This document shows, piece by piece, positions 44,390 to 53,903 of a stretch of 64,000 nucleotides of DNA. A program made the translations under genes and the position numbers. The notes under the pieces were generated by a model. The model was not told where the DNA came from, did not search any database, and worked only from the letters and a program-made list of their open reading frames with translations. The number at the start of each line of letters is the position of its first letter. Positions within the stretch are counted from its first letter, which is position 1. The stretch is from Pontibacter sp. SGAir0037. GTDB taxonomy: Bacteria; Bacteroidota; Bacteroidia; Cytophagales; Hymenobacteraceae. The stretch covers positions 4,526,001-4,590,000 of the forward strand of contig NZ_CP028092.1 in NCBI RefSeq assembly GCF_005491705.1. The letters run 5' to 3'.

Positions 44390-47300
44390 ATGAAAAGACT
44401 AGTACTTCTAAGTTTCTTTCTGCTGTCTGCTCTTCTTCAAGAAGCTATGGCACAGAGTAGGACGATTACAGGTAGGGTAACTGATGCTACTACCAATGAA
44501 GGTCTTCCGGGCGTGACCGTTTTAGTAAAAGGTACACAAGTAGGTACTGCTACTAATGCCACAGGTAATTATTCAATTAACGTACCAGAAGGAAACAATA
44601 CACTTCAATTCAGCTTTATCGGTTATACTACTGTTGAACGTAATATTGGTACTGCTTCAACAGTTGATGTGAGTCTTGGAGTAGATGCACAACAGCTATC
44701 CGAAGTTGTTATAACCGGTGCGTACGGTACTACCAGAACATCAAGAACAACAACCACTAACTCTCAGGTAGTAACAGATGAAAAGCTAAATGTGATTCGC
44801 CAACCAGATGTTAATAATGCCCTTGCTGGAAAAGTGGCAGGCTTACAAGTGAGAAGCCAATCCGCTGCAGCACTTGGCAGAGAAACAGAAGTTAGGCTTC
44901 GTGGAGCAGCTGGTTTTGGATCAGGCCAGGGTGCTATTTATGTAGTAGATGGTACAATTCTTCCAAATATAGAAGATATTAACCAAGATGATATTGCAGA
45001 TGTCTCTGTATTATCAGGTACAGCAGCAGCTGTGCAGTTCGGATCTCAGGGGGCTAATGGTGCCATTGTAATCACTACTAAAAAAGGTAGAAAGACTGAT
45101 GGACTAGGAGTTACACTCAATCTAGGCGCTTTGGTTGAAAATGTTTATATATTACCAAATTACCAGAACTCATATGCTGGAGGTGGTGCTGGAGACTTAA
45201 TAAAATATAACTGGAAAGAAGGTGATCCAGTTGAGTGGCAGGCTCTTGATGGCAAGTACTACCACGACTATAGTGATGATGCTAGCTGGGGACCTCGTAT
45301 GTTAGGCCAAGAATATATTCCTTGGTACGCATGGTATGGCGGGCATAGCCGGTCTTATCAAACAGCGACTCTTGACCCTCAACCAAATAATGCGAGAGAT
45401 TATTTCAATACTGGTGTTACCTTAAATAACTCTATTACATTTAACAAAGAAACAGATGCGCTTCGATTGAGGTTTACTTATGGTAACCAAAATACGCAAG
45501 GCCTTATTCCGAATTCTAGCTTAAATAAGAATACAATCCTCCTAAATACTACTTACGAAATTAATCGTCACTTTGAGCTATCCGCTAATGTTAATTATAT
45601 TAACCGTACTTTAAACGGAGAAATTTCGGATGATTATTCTAATCAATCTACAGGTTCTTTTAATCAATGGTTTCACCGGAATTTGGACATGGGAATTATG
45701 GAAGAACTTAGAGGCTTAAGAACTCCTGAAGGTATATATGCTTCATGGAACCATGCTAATCCAAACACTTACAATCCTAGTAGCCCAAATAATTTTTATG
45801 CTGCAAACTACTGGTATAATTTCTATACCTACTATGATCTGATCAGCATGGAGAATCAACGAGATCGGTTGTATGGTAATTTAACATTTACTTACAAAAT
45901 AAATAACGATTTAAGATTATCTGCAACTTATAGAAAACAGCAAAATACAACTTTCTATGAAGATAGGTACAGCTCACGTTTAAATGAAAGTGGCTTGCAG
46001 ACAACTGGTAATAACGCATTTGCCCGAGGTTATTATGGAACTGGAAATACTTTCTCTAATAGAAGAAATATTGAAATAGCAGCCGCATATTCTAAGAAAA
46101 TCAATGACTTTAGTATAGAAGCTAACTTGGTAACTGACTTTTTCAGAGCAAGAAGCAACAGTAATAGCGCCAGTACAAATCAAGGCTTGAATGTTCCTGA
46201 TCTGTTCACTATAGCTAATTCTGTAAATGAGGCAAGCATTGGTAATGGTAGGTCGCAAGAAGCCTATAATGCTATTTTTGGTAGAGCAACACTTGGTTTT
46301 AAAAATATTTTGTTTGCGGATGTTACCTTGCGTAATGACTGGTACTCTACTTTGCCTGCTGATAACAATTCAGTTTTATCTAAATCTTTTGGTGGATCGT
46401 TTGTATTTAGTGATCTGGTTCCTGAGTCAAATACTTGGCTGAGTTATGGTAAGTTAAGAGGTTCTTGGGGAGAAGCACCTAAAGCTTTAGGGAGTAGTAA
46501 TACTGGCTTTGGTGCTTATATTTATCCAGGTATGGCTTATGGTGTAGGCCAATTTAAGTGGGGTAATAACTTCTTAATGTCAACACCTGATCAGATAGTA
46601 AACCCACAAATCACTGGTTCTACTATTAGAGAAACAGAATTTGGGTTAGATTTAGCGGTGTTCAACAATAGATTTGGATTATCTGCCACTTATTTTGAGC
46701 AGGCACAGGTAGGTTTCCCTTATTCTTTGCAAGTAAATGGAGCTAGTGGTTTTACTTCAATCTATACAAACATTGGCGAAATCCGCAAAAAAGGTATGGA
46801 GTTCCAAATTAACGCTCGTCCAGTAGATCTGCCTAACTTTTCATGGAGCATCACTGGTACTTGGTCTCCATTGATTGAAAATGAAATCGTAGAGATGAGT
46901 CCTGAATATGATGTAACTAGAATTTCTGTTGCAGGTGTATGGGGATCTACGATGCCATATATGGTGCATCAGGAAGGCATGAGATGGGGACAAATATATG
47001 GTAACGGTATAAAGAGAATTAATGGTCAACCTGTATTAGATGAGAACGGATTGTACGTAAATGATCCGAATGTATTCTTTGGTAGTGTGTTGCCTAATCA
47101 CACAGGAGGTATACAGAACTCATTTAACTTCTTAAAAGACTTTACTCTTAATGTAAACATCGACTATCAAGTTGGTGGCAAATTCGTCTCTTTATCAAAT
47201 ATGTTTGGATCTTATAGTGGATTAACTGCACGTACTGCAACTATAAATGATAAGGGCAATCCAATAAGAGATGCAGTTGCCGATGGGGGTGGCGTACATG

Positions 47301-47641
47301 TATCTGGCGTGAATGCTGATGGTGAGCCTGTAGATTACTATGTAGAAGCACAAGATTATTTCCATGGGCTTAACACAAATAAGACATTTGATGAGTTTGT
47401 TTATGACTTAACTTTTGTGAAGCTTCGTGAACTGTCTCTTGGCTACAATATCCCAGTTAAAAGATTTGGTTTAAGTAATGTTATTCAAAATGCGAACTTC
47501 TCGTTAGTTGCCCGAAATCCTCTGTTAATCTATGCTAAGACTCCAGATTTTGATCCATCTGAGATTGATGCCCTCCAAGGTGAAACAGGACAGCTACCAG
47601 GCACACGTGGCTTAGGTTTTAATCTGAGAGTTACATTTTAA
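44390..47641 (+). CDS. SusC/RagA-family TonB-dependent outer-membrane transporter
   Basis: The 1083-aa protein has a signal peptide (about 1-22, ending AMAQ), a carboxypeptidase-regulatory-like domain (24-100: TGRVTDATTNEGLPGVTVLVKGT), the SusC motif LSEVVITGAYG (about 104-114), a plug domain (VDGTILPNIEDINQDDIADVSVLSG) and a barrel ending GLGFNLRVTF. It moves ligands with its SusD partner downstream. There is no N-terminal STN signalling extension. GC content and Arg codons (mostly AGA) differ from the housekeeping genes. Confidence 0.96.
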   Translation: MKRLVLLSFFLLSALLQEAMAQSRTITGRVTDATTNEGLPGVTVLVKGTQVGTATNATGNYSINVPEGNNTLQFSFIGYTTVERNIGTASTVDVSLGVDAQQLSEVVITGAYGTTRTSRTTTTNSQVVTDEKLNVIRQPDVNNALAGKVAGLQVRSQSAAALGRETEVRLRGAAGFGSGQGAIYVVDGTILPNIEDINQDDIADVSVLSGTAAAVQFGSQGANGAIVITTKKGRKTDGLGVTLNLGALVENVYILPNYQNSYAGGGAGDLIKYNWKEGDPVEWQALDGKYYHDYSDDASWGPRMLGQEYIPWYAWYGGHSRSYQTATLDPQPNNARDYFNTGVTLNNSITFNKETDALRLRFTYGNQNTQGLIPNSSLNKNTILLNTTYEINRHFELSANVNYINRTLNGEISDDYSNQSTGSFNQWFHRNLDMGIMEELRGLRTPEGIYASWNHANPNTYNPSSPNNFYAANYWYNFYTYYDLISMENQRDRLYGNLTFTYKINNDLRLSATYRKQQNTTFYEDRYSSRLNESGLQTTGNNAFARGYYGTGNTFSNRRNIEIAAAYSKKINDFSIEANLVTDFFRARSNSNSASTNQGLNVPDLFTIANSVNEASIGNGRSQEAYNAIFGRATLGFKNILFADVTLRNDWYSTLPADNNSVLSKSFGGSFVFSDLVPESNTWLSYGKLRGSWGEAPKALGSSNTGFGAYIYPGMAYGVGQFKWGNNFLMSTPDQIVNPQITGSTIRETEFGLDLAVFNNRFGLSATYFEQAQVGFPYSLQVNGASGFTSIYTNIGEIRKKGMEFQINARPVDLPNFSWSITGTWSPLIENEIVEMSPEYDVTRISVAGVWGSTMPYMVHQEGMRWGQIYGNGIKRINGQPVLDENGLYVNDPNVFFGSVLPNHTGGIQNSFNFLKDFTLNVNIDYQVGGKFVSLSNMFGSYSGLTARTATINDKGNPIRDAVADGGGVHVSGVNADGEPVDYYVEAQDYFHGLNTNKTFDEFVYDLTFVKLRELSLGYNIPVKRFGLSNVIQNANFSLVARNPLLIYAKTPDFDPSEIDALQGETGQLPGTRGLGFNLRVTF

Positions 47642-47670
47642 TTAAAGTGGGTAATAGTAAAGAAATAGGA

Positions 47671-49110
47671 ATGAATAAAATGAAAAGATTATATAAATAT
47701 GCATTTGCTGGCTTCCTACTAGTAGGAGTATCGGGGTGTGAGCTTTTTAGTGACTTTGGTGATACAAACGTTAATCCCGCTGCTACGACGGAACCAATCT
47801 TAAGTGCTTTATTGACTAACGTAGGTGCCCAAATGGGAAGCTACGCTTTTCAAACAAGGCCAGGTTTGTACTCACAGTATTTTTCTCAGACACAATATAC
47901 TGATGAGTCGCTTTATTCGCTGCCACAGTTATCTTTTACTGGTAATTATTCTGGTCCATTACAAGATCTGCAAACAATCATTAATGCTAACCAAAGCAAT
48001 AATATGACGCAGGTGGCCAGAATATTGCAGCAGTATATTTACTGGACAATTACAGACAGGTGGGGAGATATACCATATAGTGAAGCTTTAACAGGTGTTA
48101 ACACAGCTCCGGCTTATGATACTCAAGAAGATGTTTATAGAGGTATGTTGAGTACGCTAGCTGATGCAGTGAATTCATTTGACAATGCTTCATTAATTTC
48201 AGGTGATGTAATATATGCTGGAGATGTGGCATCTTGGAAGAGAGCTGCAAATTCTTTGCGTATGCTGATGGCACTTCAGCTTTCAGAAAGATTCCCTGAT
48301 GCAAATGGATATGCGGCTACTGAATTTAAAGCAGCTCTTAATCATTCAGCTGGTTATATTAGTACTAACGCTGAAAATTTTGATGTGGCTTATCCAGGTG
48401 GTAATTTCCCAAGCGACTACTGGTCTTTGTATAATGGCCGTAGAGACTATGCCGAAAGCGCAACTATGACAAGTTTAATGGGATCTTTAAGTGATCTACG
48501 TCAAAATGCTTTTGGTGGAGCTAACGATCTGGCAAATCAGGCAAATTCGAATGCAAGTTCAAATGTTGGTGTTCCATATGGCTTAGCTCGGGCAAATGCA
48601 GAGGCATTTACAGGCGCTAACACAAATTGGGCTCGAATTTTAAGAGGTGATTTAAGAACACAAAGTAGCACAGTATATATTATAACTGCTGCTCATGTTG
48701 CTTTAGCAAGAGCAGAAGCAGCAAATCTTGGGTGGACCACTGAAAATGTTACTGACGTTTATAATGCCGGAATTAGATTCTCATTTGAGCAATGGGGTAT
48801 TACTATGCCTAATAATTATTTAACACAAGCAGGAGTTCAGCTTGGGACTGATAACGCAAGGAAAATAGCTATACAACGTTATATAGCCTTCTACCCAGAT
48901 GGTTTACAAGGTTGGAATATCTGGCGCAAAACTGGATATCCAGAGTTAACTCCTGCTCCAGCTGCCACAAATGCTGGCGGACAAATTCCGCGTAGATATG
49001 TATATGCACAGAGTGAGTATGCTACCAACGAAGCAGCTGTTAATGCTGCTGCTGCAAGGCTTACTGGTGGAGACACTCAGGATGCAAGAGTATGGTGGGA
49101 TGTGCAGTAA
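47671..49110 (+). CDS. SusD/RagB-family surface lipoprotein (SusD_2 type)
   Basis: Outer-membrane lipoprotein that caps SusC and binds ligand. It has a lipoprotein signal with VGVSGC. Seen: the TDRWGDIPYSEAL motif, which is typical of the SusD-like_2 family, and a C-terminal SRRYVYAQSEYATNEAAV-like segment (RRYVYAQSEYATN). The ORF is open from GTG 47647; the ATG at 47671 or 47680 is more likely, since a lipoprotein signal follows. It is 29 bp after susC. Confidence 0.94.
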   Translation: MNKMKRLYKYAFAGFLLVGVSGCELFSDFGDTNVNPAATTEPILSALLTNVGAQMGSYAFQTRPGLYSQYFSQTQYTDESLYSLPQLSFTGNYSGPLQDLQTIINANQSNNMTQVARILQQYIYWTITDRWGDIPYSEALTGVNTAPAYDTQEDVYRGMLSTLADAVNSFDNASLISGDVIYAGDVASWKRAANSLRMLMALQLSERFPDANGYAATEFKAALNHSAGYISTNAENFDVAYPGGNFPSDYWSLYNGRRDYAESATMTSLMGSLSDLRQNAFGGANDLANQANSNASSNVGVPYGLARANAEAFTGANTNWARILRGDLRTQSSTVYIITAAHVALARAEAANLGWTTENVTDVYNAGIRFSFEQWGITMPNNYLTQAGVQLGTDNARKIAIQRYIAFYPDGLQGWNIWRKTGYPELTPAPAATNAGGQIPRRYVYAQSEYATNEAAVNAAAARLTGGDTQDARVWWDVQ

Positions 49111-49152
49111 TAAATTTCGTAATTTAAAAATTAACTTTTTAAAAATAAAAAA

Positions 49153-50139
49153 ATGAAACGGAAAATTTTAGGGTTTCTTCTGTTCAGCCTAACTTTTACA
49201 GTTCTCTTTACATCATGTATTGATAATGAAGTAGAAGAATTAGAAGATAGAGGAAGAACATATATAAAATTACTAGAGGCACCAGAGAACATAATGTTCT
49301 TTCAACCCTTTGAAGATTCAAAAAAAATTGATCTATTAAGTATAAGGCGAGATGCTAATTCAACTTTGTCATTAAATTCAACTGTAACGGTAACTTTAGT
49401 TCCTGCACCTGAGCTGATAGAGCAGTATAATGAGGATAATGAAGAGGCTGTTGAACCTCTTCCTGCTGAGTTTTTCACCTTAGCCAATTCAGCGTTTACT
49501 TCAAACGGTAACGGAGGTTATACTGTAACATTAGCGCCTGGCAAGTTCTCAGAAGAATTAACCATTATGCTTAATGGTCAGCGATGGGAAGACTTAACTC
49601 AAAAGTATGGAGTTGCTTTCAGGATTCAAGATGCTAATGGTTTACCAATAACAACTGGTGGAGAAGAAGTAGTTACAGTTCTTGCTATAGCTAACAGATA
49701 TGATGGTATTTATAGCATGACTGCAAGTATGACTGCATCAGATAGGCCAACAGTAAATGCAACTGGTACTGAGTGGACTTGGCCTGGAGATGTATACTTA
49801 GTTACAACGGGTGAAAATACAGTTGACTTATTTGATGCATGGGGTTTTGGGACATATATTCTTCCAATACAAACTAATACTGGAGGCTGGAGTGGTTTTG
49901 GATCAGCGAGTCCACGGTTTACGTTTGATATGGAAACAAATGAGATAACATCAGTGGTTAATACAACGGTAAATCCAGCTAATGGAAGAGCTTTTCAAAT
50001 TGATCCAACTGGACCAAATTATTTCGACCCTGAGACACATACAGTTTATGCGTCATTTATAATGACGCAAACAACAGCAACAACAAATTTTGAACCTCTA
50101 AAAATTCGAGTAACCTTTAATTATAAAGGGGCTAGATAG
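49153..50139 (+). CDS. DUF1735 (BT_3987-like) surface lipoprotein
   Basis: The 328-aa protein has a lipoprotein signal with LFTSC (Cys at about residue 22). Residues ~35-150 resemble the DUF1735/BT_3987 N-terminal domain (ENIMFFQPF... TVTVTLVPAPELIEQYNEDN... PGKFSEELTIML), and the rest is a beta-rich C-terminal domain. Such proteins often follow susD and act as surface glycan-binding proteins; the ligand here is unknown. A terminator follows. Confidence 0.86.
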   Translation: MKRKILGFLLFSLTFTVLFTSCIDNEVEELEDRGRTYIKLLEAPENIMFFQPFEDSKKIDLLSIRRDANSTLSLNSTVTVTLVPAPELIEQYNEDNEEAVEPLPAEFFTLANSAFTSNGNGGYTVTLAPGKFSEELTIMLNGQRWEDLTQKYGVAFRIQDANGLPITTGGEEVVTVLAIANRYDGIYSMTASMTASDRPTVNATGTEWTWPGDVYLVTTGENTVDLFDAWGFGTYILPIQTNTGGWSGFGSASPRFTFDMETNEITSVVNTTVNPANGRAFQIDPTGPNYFDPETHTVYASFIMTQTTATTNFEPLKIRVTFNYKGAR

Positions 50140-50151
50140 TAGTTTATTTTT

Positions 50152-50188
50152 AACAAAAAAGGCTGCCTATTTGGCAGCCTTTTTTGTT
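50152..50188 (+). terminator. Intrinsic terminator of the sus-like operon
   Basis: A 16-bp stem (50152-50167 with 50173-50188), core GGCTGCC / GGCAGCC, loop TATTT, with a run of six T in the second arm. Confidence 0.92.
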
Positions 50189-50282
50189 AAAAATTGTCTT
50201 GTCCTACAATAGGTTGATATCTAATTTGGGAAATATGAATTAATGGGAAAACAAAGTATTAAGATGTTGTTTCTACTCCCCC

Positions 50283-50999
50283 TCACGCATAAATTAAAAA
50301 CACTGTAGGCTGCTTATGTATATCTGGCAGGCCTTTCTTCCAATCGGCTATAGTTTTTGTTTGTATTAGCTCATGTTCGGGAGAGGTAATATTGGCGGCA
50401 ATACAGAGGCGCGTGTTGCTGCTGAGCGTCTGCACCAAGTCTTCCAGAAGTTTATTGTTCCGATAAGGAGTTTCCATGAAAATCTGTGTTTGGTTGCGCT
50501 GCTGCATCTCCTTCTCAAGTTGGCGGAGAGCCTGCAAACGAGGCCCGCGCTCAATGGGCAAATACCCATGAAAGGCAAACTGCTGGCCGTTAAAGCCGCT
50601 CCCCATTAAACTCATAAATATGGCAGAAGGCCCGGCAAAGGGTATCACCTTGATGTTCTTCTGGTGTGCATACTTTACTACTTCAGCCCCAGGATCAGCT
50701 ATGCCAGGGCAGCCGGCTTCAGAGATTACACCGGCATCAACTCCTTTTTCAAGGAGGGGCTTAAGAGAAGCCTGAACTTGCGCGGGAGTAGCATCTTTAT
50801 CGATCTGCACAAAATTCAGGTTTTCAATGACAAGTGCAGGGCAAATACTTTTTACATAGCGGCGGGCGGTGCGTACGTTCTCCACAATAAAGTAAGTTAG
50901 GTTTGCTACCGTTTCTTTTACCTGTGGTGATATAACTGCATCGGCGGTGCCTTCTGCCAGGATGGTAGGTATCAAGTATAAGCTGCCTGTTTTTTTCAT
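50283..50999 (-). CDS. RsmI-like SAM-dependent methyltransferase (tetrapyrrole methylase fold)
   Basis: The 238-aa protein resembles the Bacteroidetes paralogue of RsmI, the 16S rRNA 2'-O-methyltransferase for C1402. It has SLYLIPTILAEGT at the start (in place of the G-x-L-Y-L-V/I-x-T-P-I-G-N of true RsmI), GVDAGVISEAGCPGIADPG (SAM-loop like), PFAGPSAIFMSLMGSGF and QTQIFMETPYRNNKLL. The variant N-terminal motif suggests a different substrate. A -7 element sits 4 bases before its ATG. Confidence 0.88.
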   Translation of the reverse strand: MKKTGSLYLIPTILAEGTADAVISPQVKETVANLTYFIVENVRTARRYVKSICPALVIENLNFVQIDKDATPAQVQASLKPLLEKGVDAGVISEAGCPGIADPGAEVVKYAHQKNIKVIPFAGPSAIFMSLMGSGFNGQQFAFHGYLPIERGPRLQALRQLEKEMQQRNQTQIFMETPYRNNKLLEDLVQTLSSNTRLCIAANITSPEHELIQTKTIADWKKGLPDIHKQPTVFLIYA

Positions 51000-51003
51000 G
51001 GTA

Positions 51004-51011
51004 CAAAAGTA
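51004..51011 (-). promoter_or_regulatory. -7 promoter element (TACTTTTG), possible leaderless mRNA
   Basis: Exact TAnnTTTG on the minus strand with only 4 bases (TACC) before the ATG of the RsmI-like gene. Confidence 0.55.
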
Positions 51012-51037
51012 TAAACAATATGGTGGTGCCAGAAATA

Positions 51038-51074
51038 AAAAAGCCGCAGAACAGAAGTACTGCTGCGGCTTTTT
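51038..51074 (-). terminator. Terminator after the alpha/beta hydrolase gene
   Basis: A 12-bp stem AAAAAGCCGCAG (51038-51049) / CTGCGGCTTTTT (51063-51074). On the minus strand it is 23 bp after the hydrolase stop. Confidence 0.8.
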
Positions 51075-51096
51075 ATAAATTTATAAAAATGATGGA

Positions 51097-51864
51097 CTAC
51101 CCTTCCAAAAATGTTGTTACCAGATCATATACTTGATCGGGAGCCTGTGCGTGTACCCAATGTCCGGCCTCAGGTATAGTTTCTACCTCTACCTGCGTGA
51201 ACAGATGTGGAATAGATCCAAAAATATCATCCTGTTTAATATATCCTGACCGTCCTCCTTTGATAAAAAGAGTGTCTTTCTTAAAAGGAATATCGGAAGT
51301 AATAGCTGCACTTACGTTGTCGTAATTCTTGTCGAGCGCTTCCAGGTTCATGCGCCAGCCAAAGCCTCCTTCTTCTTTTCTGTAAAGGTTCTTCATCAGG
51401 AACAAACGCACATCTGGCTGTGGAATATATTTTGCCAGTTGCTCGTCCACTTCATTGCGGCTTGTTACAGTAGCAATGTCAACAGATTTTAAAGCGTCCA
51501 GTATCTCGTCGTGATGAGGAGGATAGGCTTTAGGGGCAATATCAACCACAATAAGCTTTGTCAGGCGTGTGGGATATGTAAGAGCAAAGTGCATCGCTGC
51601 TTTTCCACCCATAGAATGCCCCATAATGGCAGGAGTCGAAATCTGGAGGTCATCTATCAGTTCCAGCACATCGGCAGCCATTGCGTCGTAATTATGCACA
51701 TCCGAATGCGGCGACCGGCCATGGTTGCGCAGATCGACCAAGAACACATTATAATTTTCGGCAAGTCGCTTCGCCAGGGTTTGCCAATTATCTAATGTGC
51801 CAAATAAGCCATGCAGGATCAGCAGTGGTTTGCCATGGCCCATTTCTTTGTAGTGTAGCTTCAT
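51097..51864 (-). CDS. Alpha/beta hydrolase (YbfF-like esterase)
   Basis: The 255-aa protein has the HGLFGTLDNW oxyanion region, the nucleophile elbow MGHSMGG (S84) and a late EAGHWVHAQAP histidine, giving a Ser-Asp-His triad of the YbfF/acyl-CoA esterase type. VDLRNHGRSPHSD is also typical of this subgroup. Physiological substrate is unknown. It stands between the RsmI-like gene and pdxJ on the same strand. Confidence 0.9.
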   Translation of the reverse strand: MKLHYKEMGHGKPLLILHGLFGTLDNWQTLAKRLAENYNVFLVDLRNHGRSPHSDVHNYDAMAADVLELIDDLQISTPAIMGHSMGGKAAMHFALTYPTRLTKLIVVDIAPKAYPPHHDEILDALKSVDIATVTSRNEVDEQLAKYIPQPDVRLFLMKNLYRKEEGGFGWRMNLEALDKNYDNVSAAITSDIPFKKDTLFIKGGRSGYIKQDDIFGSIPHLFTQVEVETIPEAGHWVHAQAPDQVYDLVTTFLEG

Positions 51865-51935
51865 ATTAAAGTCAGTTAGCTTTCTTATACTACCTGAAAG
51901 TATACAGCAGAGTTGCCTTTGCTCTTACCCACAGG

Positions 51936-52649
51936 CTACTTTAGCTGATGCAGGTACTGTTGAATAGTGTTTTCCAGGCCAAGATAGAGCGCATCACAAA
52001 CAAGGGCATGGCCAATACTTACCTCATCCAAACCAGCTAAATTGTCTTTGAGGTACCTGAGGTTGTCAAGGTCCAGATCGTGACCGGCGTTAAGTCCAAG
52101 CCCTAGCTGCTTTGCCAAAAGGGCAGCCTTAACATAAGGCGCAATGGCCGTTTCCCGGTTGCTGTGATAGCCGGTGGCATACGATTCTGTGTACAGCTCT
52201 ACTCGGTCTGTCTTTACCAGGGCAGCACCTTCTATCATCTCTTCTACAGGGTCTACAAAAATAGATGTTCGGATACCGCTCTCCCTCAAATCTGCAATTA
52301 CGTCTGTTAAATACTCTTTAAAGCGGATGGTATCCCAGCCGGCATTAGAGGTAATAGCATCCGGAGCATCGGGAACCAGCGTGACCTGGTGCGGCTTTAC
52401 CTCTTTCACAAGTTTCAGAAATTCAGGTGTTGGATTGCCCTCAATGTTAAATTCAGTGGTAACAACTTCTTTTAAGTCGTGTACATCCTGGTAACGTATG
52501 TGGCGTTCATCAGGTCTTGGGTGTACGGTTATACCCTGGGCTCCGAAGCGTTCGCAATCTTTGGCGGCCTGTACAACATTCGGCCTGTTGCCTCCACGGG
52601 CATTCCGTAGCGTAGCTATTTTGTTTATATTTACACTCAGTTTAGTCAT
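51936..52649 (-). CDS. pdxJ: Pyridoxine 5'-phosphate synthase
   Basis: It condenses 1-deoxyxylulose 5-phosphate and 3-amino-2-oxopropyl phosphate to pyridoxine 5'-phosphate. The 237-aa TIM barrel shows [38 protein letters not shown] and [13 protein letters not shown], all PdxJ signatures with the phosphate- and metal-binding residues. pdxA is not in the window. No clear promoter was found. Confidence 0.96.
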   Translation of the reverse strand: MTKLSVNINKIATLRNARGGNRPNVVQAAKDCERFGAQGITVHPRPDERHIRYQDVHDLKEVVTTEFNIEGNPTPEFLKLVKEVKPHQVTLVPDAPDAITSNAGWDTIRFKEYLTDVIADLRESGIRTSIFVDPVEEMIEGAALVKTDRVELYTESYATGYHSNRETAIAPYVKAALLAKQLGLGLNAGHDLDLDNLRYLKDNLAGLDEVSIGHALVCDALYLGLENTIQQYLHQLK

Positions 52650-52814
52650 GGTACTGTTTAGGGAGCTTTTATTAAGCTCTGAGTAAATTTAAAATCCGAT
52701 GACTAAATTAGTAGAATTTTAAATAAGATGATAACCTATGGCGAAAGCCAATTATCGTATAATGCACAGGCAGCATGGTAATGCCTGTTCTTAAGTATTA
52801 ATCAACAAGAAACT

Positions 52815-53276
52815 ATGAGTTTAAAACAAAAAGTAGAGGCTGATATAAAACAAGCTATGCTGGCGAAAGACAAAGCCCGTTTGCAGGCGTTAAGAGGCAT
52901 AAAATCTCAGATATTGCTGGCAGAAACTGAAAAGGGTGGAGGTGAAGGATTGTCGCCCGACACAGAGCTGAAGTTACTCACAAAAGCAGCCAAGCAGCGC
53001 CGTGAATCAGCGGAGGTATATGCTAAACAAAACAGACCTGACCTGGAGGAGGTTGAGTTAACAGAACTTGCAGTAATAGAAGAATACCTGCCCAAGCAGC
53101 TGGATGAAGGCGATCTGCGTGCCCGATTATTGGATATAATTCAGCGTGTGGGAGCTACAGGACCATCCGACATGGGTAAAGTGATGGGGGTAGCCTCTAA
53201 GGAACTAGCCGGTCAGGCTGACGGGAGAGCCATTTCCAATGCTGTGGGAGCACTTCTTAATAATACTGATTTCTAA
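52815..53276 (+). CDS. YqeY / GatB-related domain protein
   Basis: The 153-aa protein has the YqeY pattern: SLKQKVEADIKQAMLAKDKARLQALRGIKSQI at the start, KQRRESAEVYAKQNRPDL in the middle, and EYLPKQLDEGDLRARL. The C-terminal half resembles the tRNA-binding tail of GatB, but no amidotransferase domain is present. Function is unknown. Confidence 0.93.
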   Translation: MSLKQKVEADIKQAMLAKDKARLQALRGIKSQILLAETEKGGGEGLSPDTELKLLTKAAKQRRESAEVYAKQNRPDLEEVELTELAVIEEYLPKQLDEGDLRARLLDIIQRVGATGPSDMGKVMGVASKELAGQADGRAISNAVGALLNNTDF

Positions 53277-53327
53277 AAAAATAGCTTAATGCAGTCGTTC
53301 TTATAGAGTGTCTGTATAAGTTTTAGT

Positions 53328-53335
53328 TATCTTTG
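53328..53335 (+). promoter_or_regulatory. -7 promoter element (TATCTTTG) for cvpA
   Basis: Exact TAnnTTTG, 49 bp before the cvpA TTG start. A 10-bp stem AAGGCAGTAG (53336-53345) / CTACTGCCTT (53363-53372) follows at once, so the mRNA would start with or inside a hairpin. Confidence 0.5.
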
Positions 53336-53384
53336 AAGGCAGTAGTGGGAGCATTGGTCCTGCTACTGCCTTAATGTTTATAGC

Positions 53385-53903
53385 TTGAGTACATTCGATA
53401 TTTTTTTAGCGCTGCCTATACTATATGGTGCCTTTCAGGGCTTCCGCAAAGGATTGCTGCTGGAACTGATCTCTCTTTTTGCCCTGGTGTTTGCCCTGCT
53501 GATGGGGATAAAGCTGCTCGATACTGCTTTACCTGTTATACGAGGATTTGTGGGCGACGCGGGTGTTTTGCTCCCCTTTATAACCTTCCTGATTGTTTTT
53601 ATAGGCATTGTGCTCGGAGTGCGTGTACTGGGCCTCCTACTTAAAAAAGTATTGGATTTTACGCCCTTTGGCTTTTTTGATAATCTGTTAGGCGGCATTT
53701 TAGGTGCTCTGAAGTGGTGCATTGGCCTGAGCCTTCTGCTCTATGTAGCAGACATGGCAGGCATCACGATAACAGAAGAAACAGCCGCAGGCTCTGTTAT
53801 TTATCCTGTCGTTCTAAAAACCACGCCTTATGCGCTCAACTTGCTTGGCTACGTACTCCCGTTTGTAAAATCGCTGTTCGAGTCGTTTAAGAAACAGTTT
53901 TAA
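53385..53903 (+). CDS. CvpA-family membrane protein
   Basis: The 172-aa protein has four or five transmembrane segments, with the family pattern GAFQGFRKGLLLELISL at residues 15-31 and LDFTPFGFFDNLLGGILGALK at about 89-109. CvpA is linked to colicin V production and membrane stress in E. coli; its molecular role is unclear. Start is TTG 53385; the near ATG at 53373 is in another frame. A repeat element starts at its stop codon. Confidence 0.88.
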   Translation: MSTFDIFLALPILYGAFQGFRKGLLLELISLFALVFALLMGIKLLDTALPVIRGFVGDAGVLLPFITFLIVFIGIVLGVRVLGLLLKKVLDFTPFGFFDNLLGGILGALKWCIGLSLLLYVADMAGITITEETAAGSVIYPVVLKTTPYALNLLGYVLPFVKSLFESFKKQF

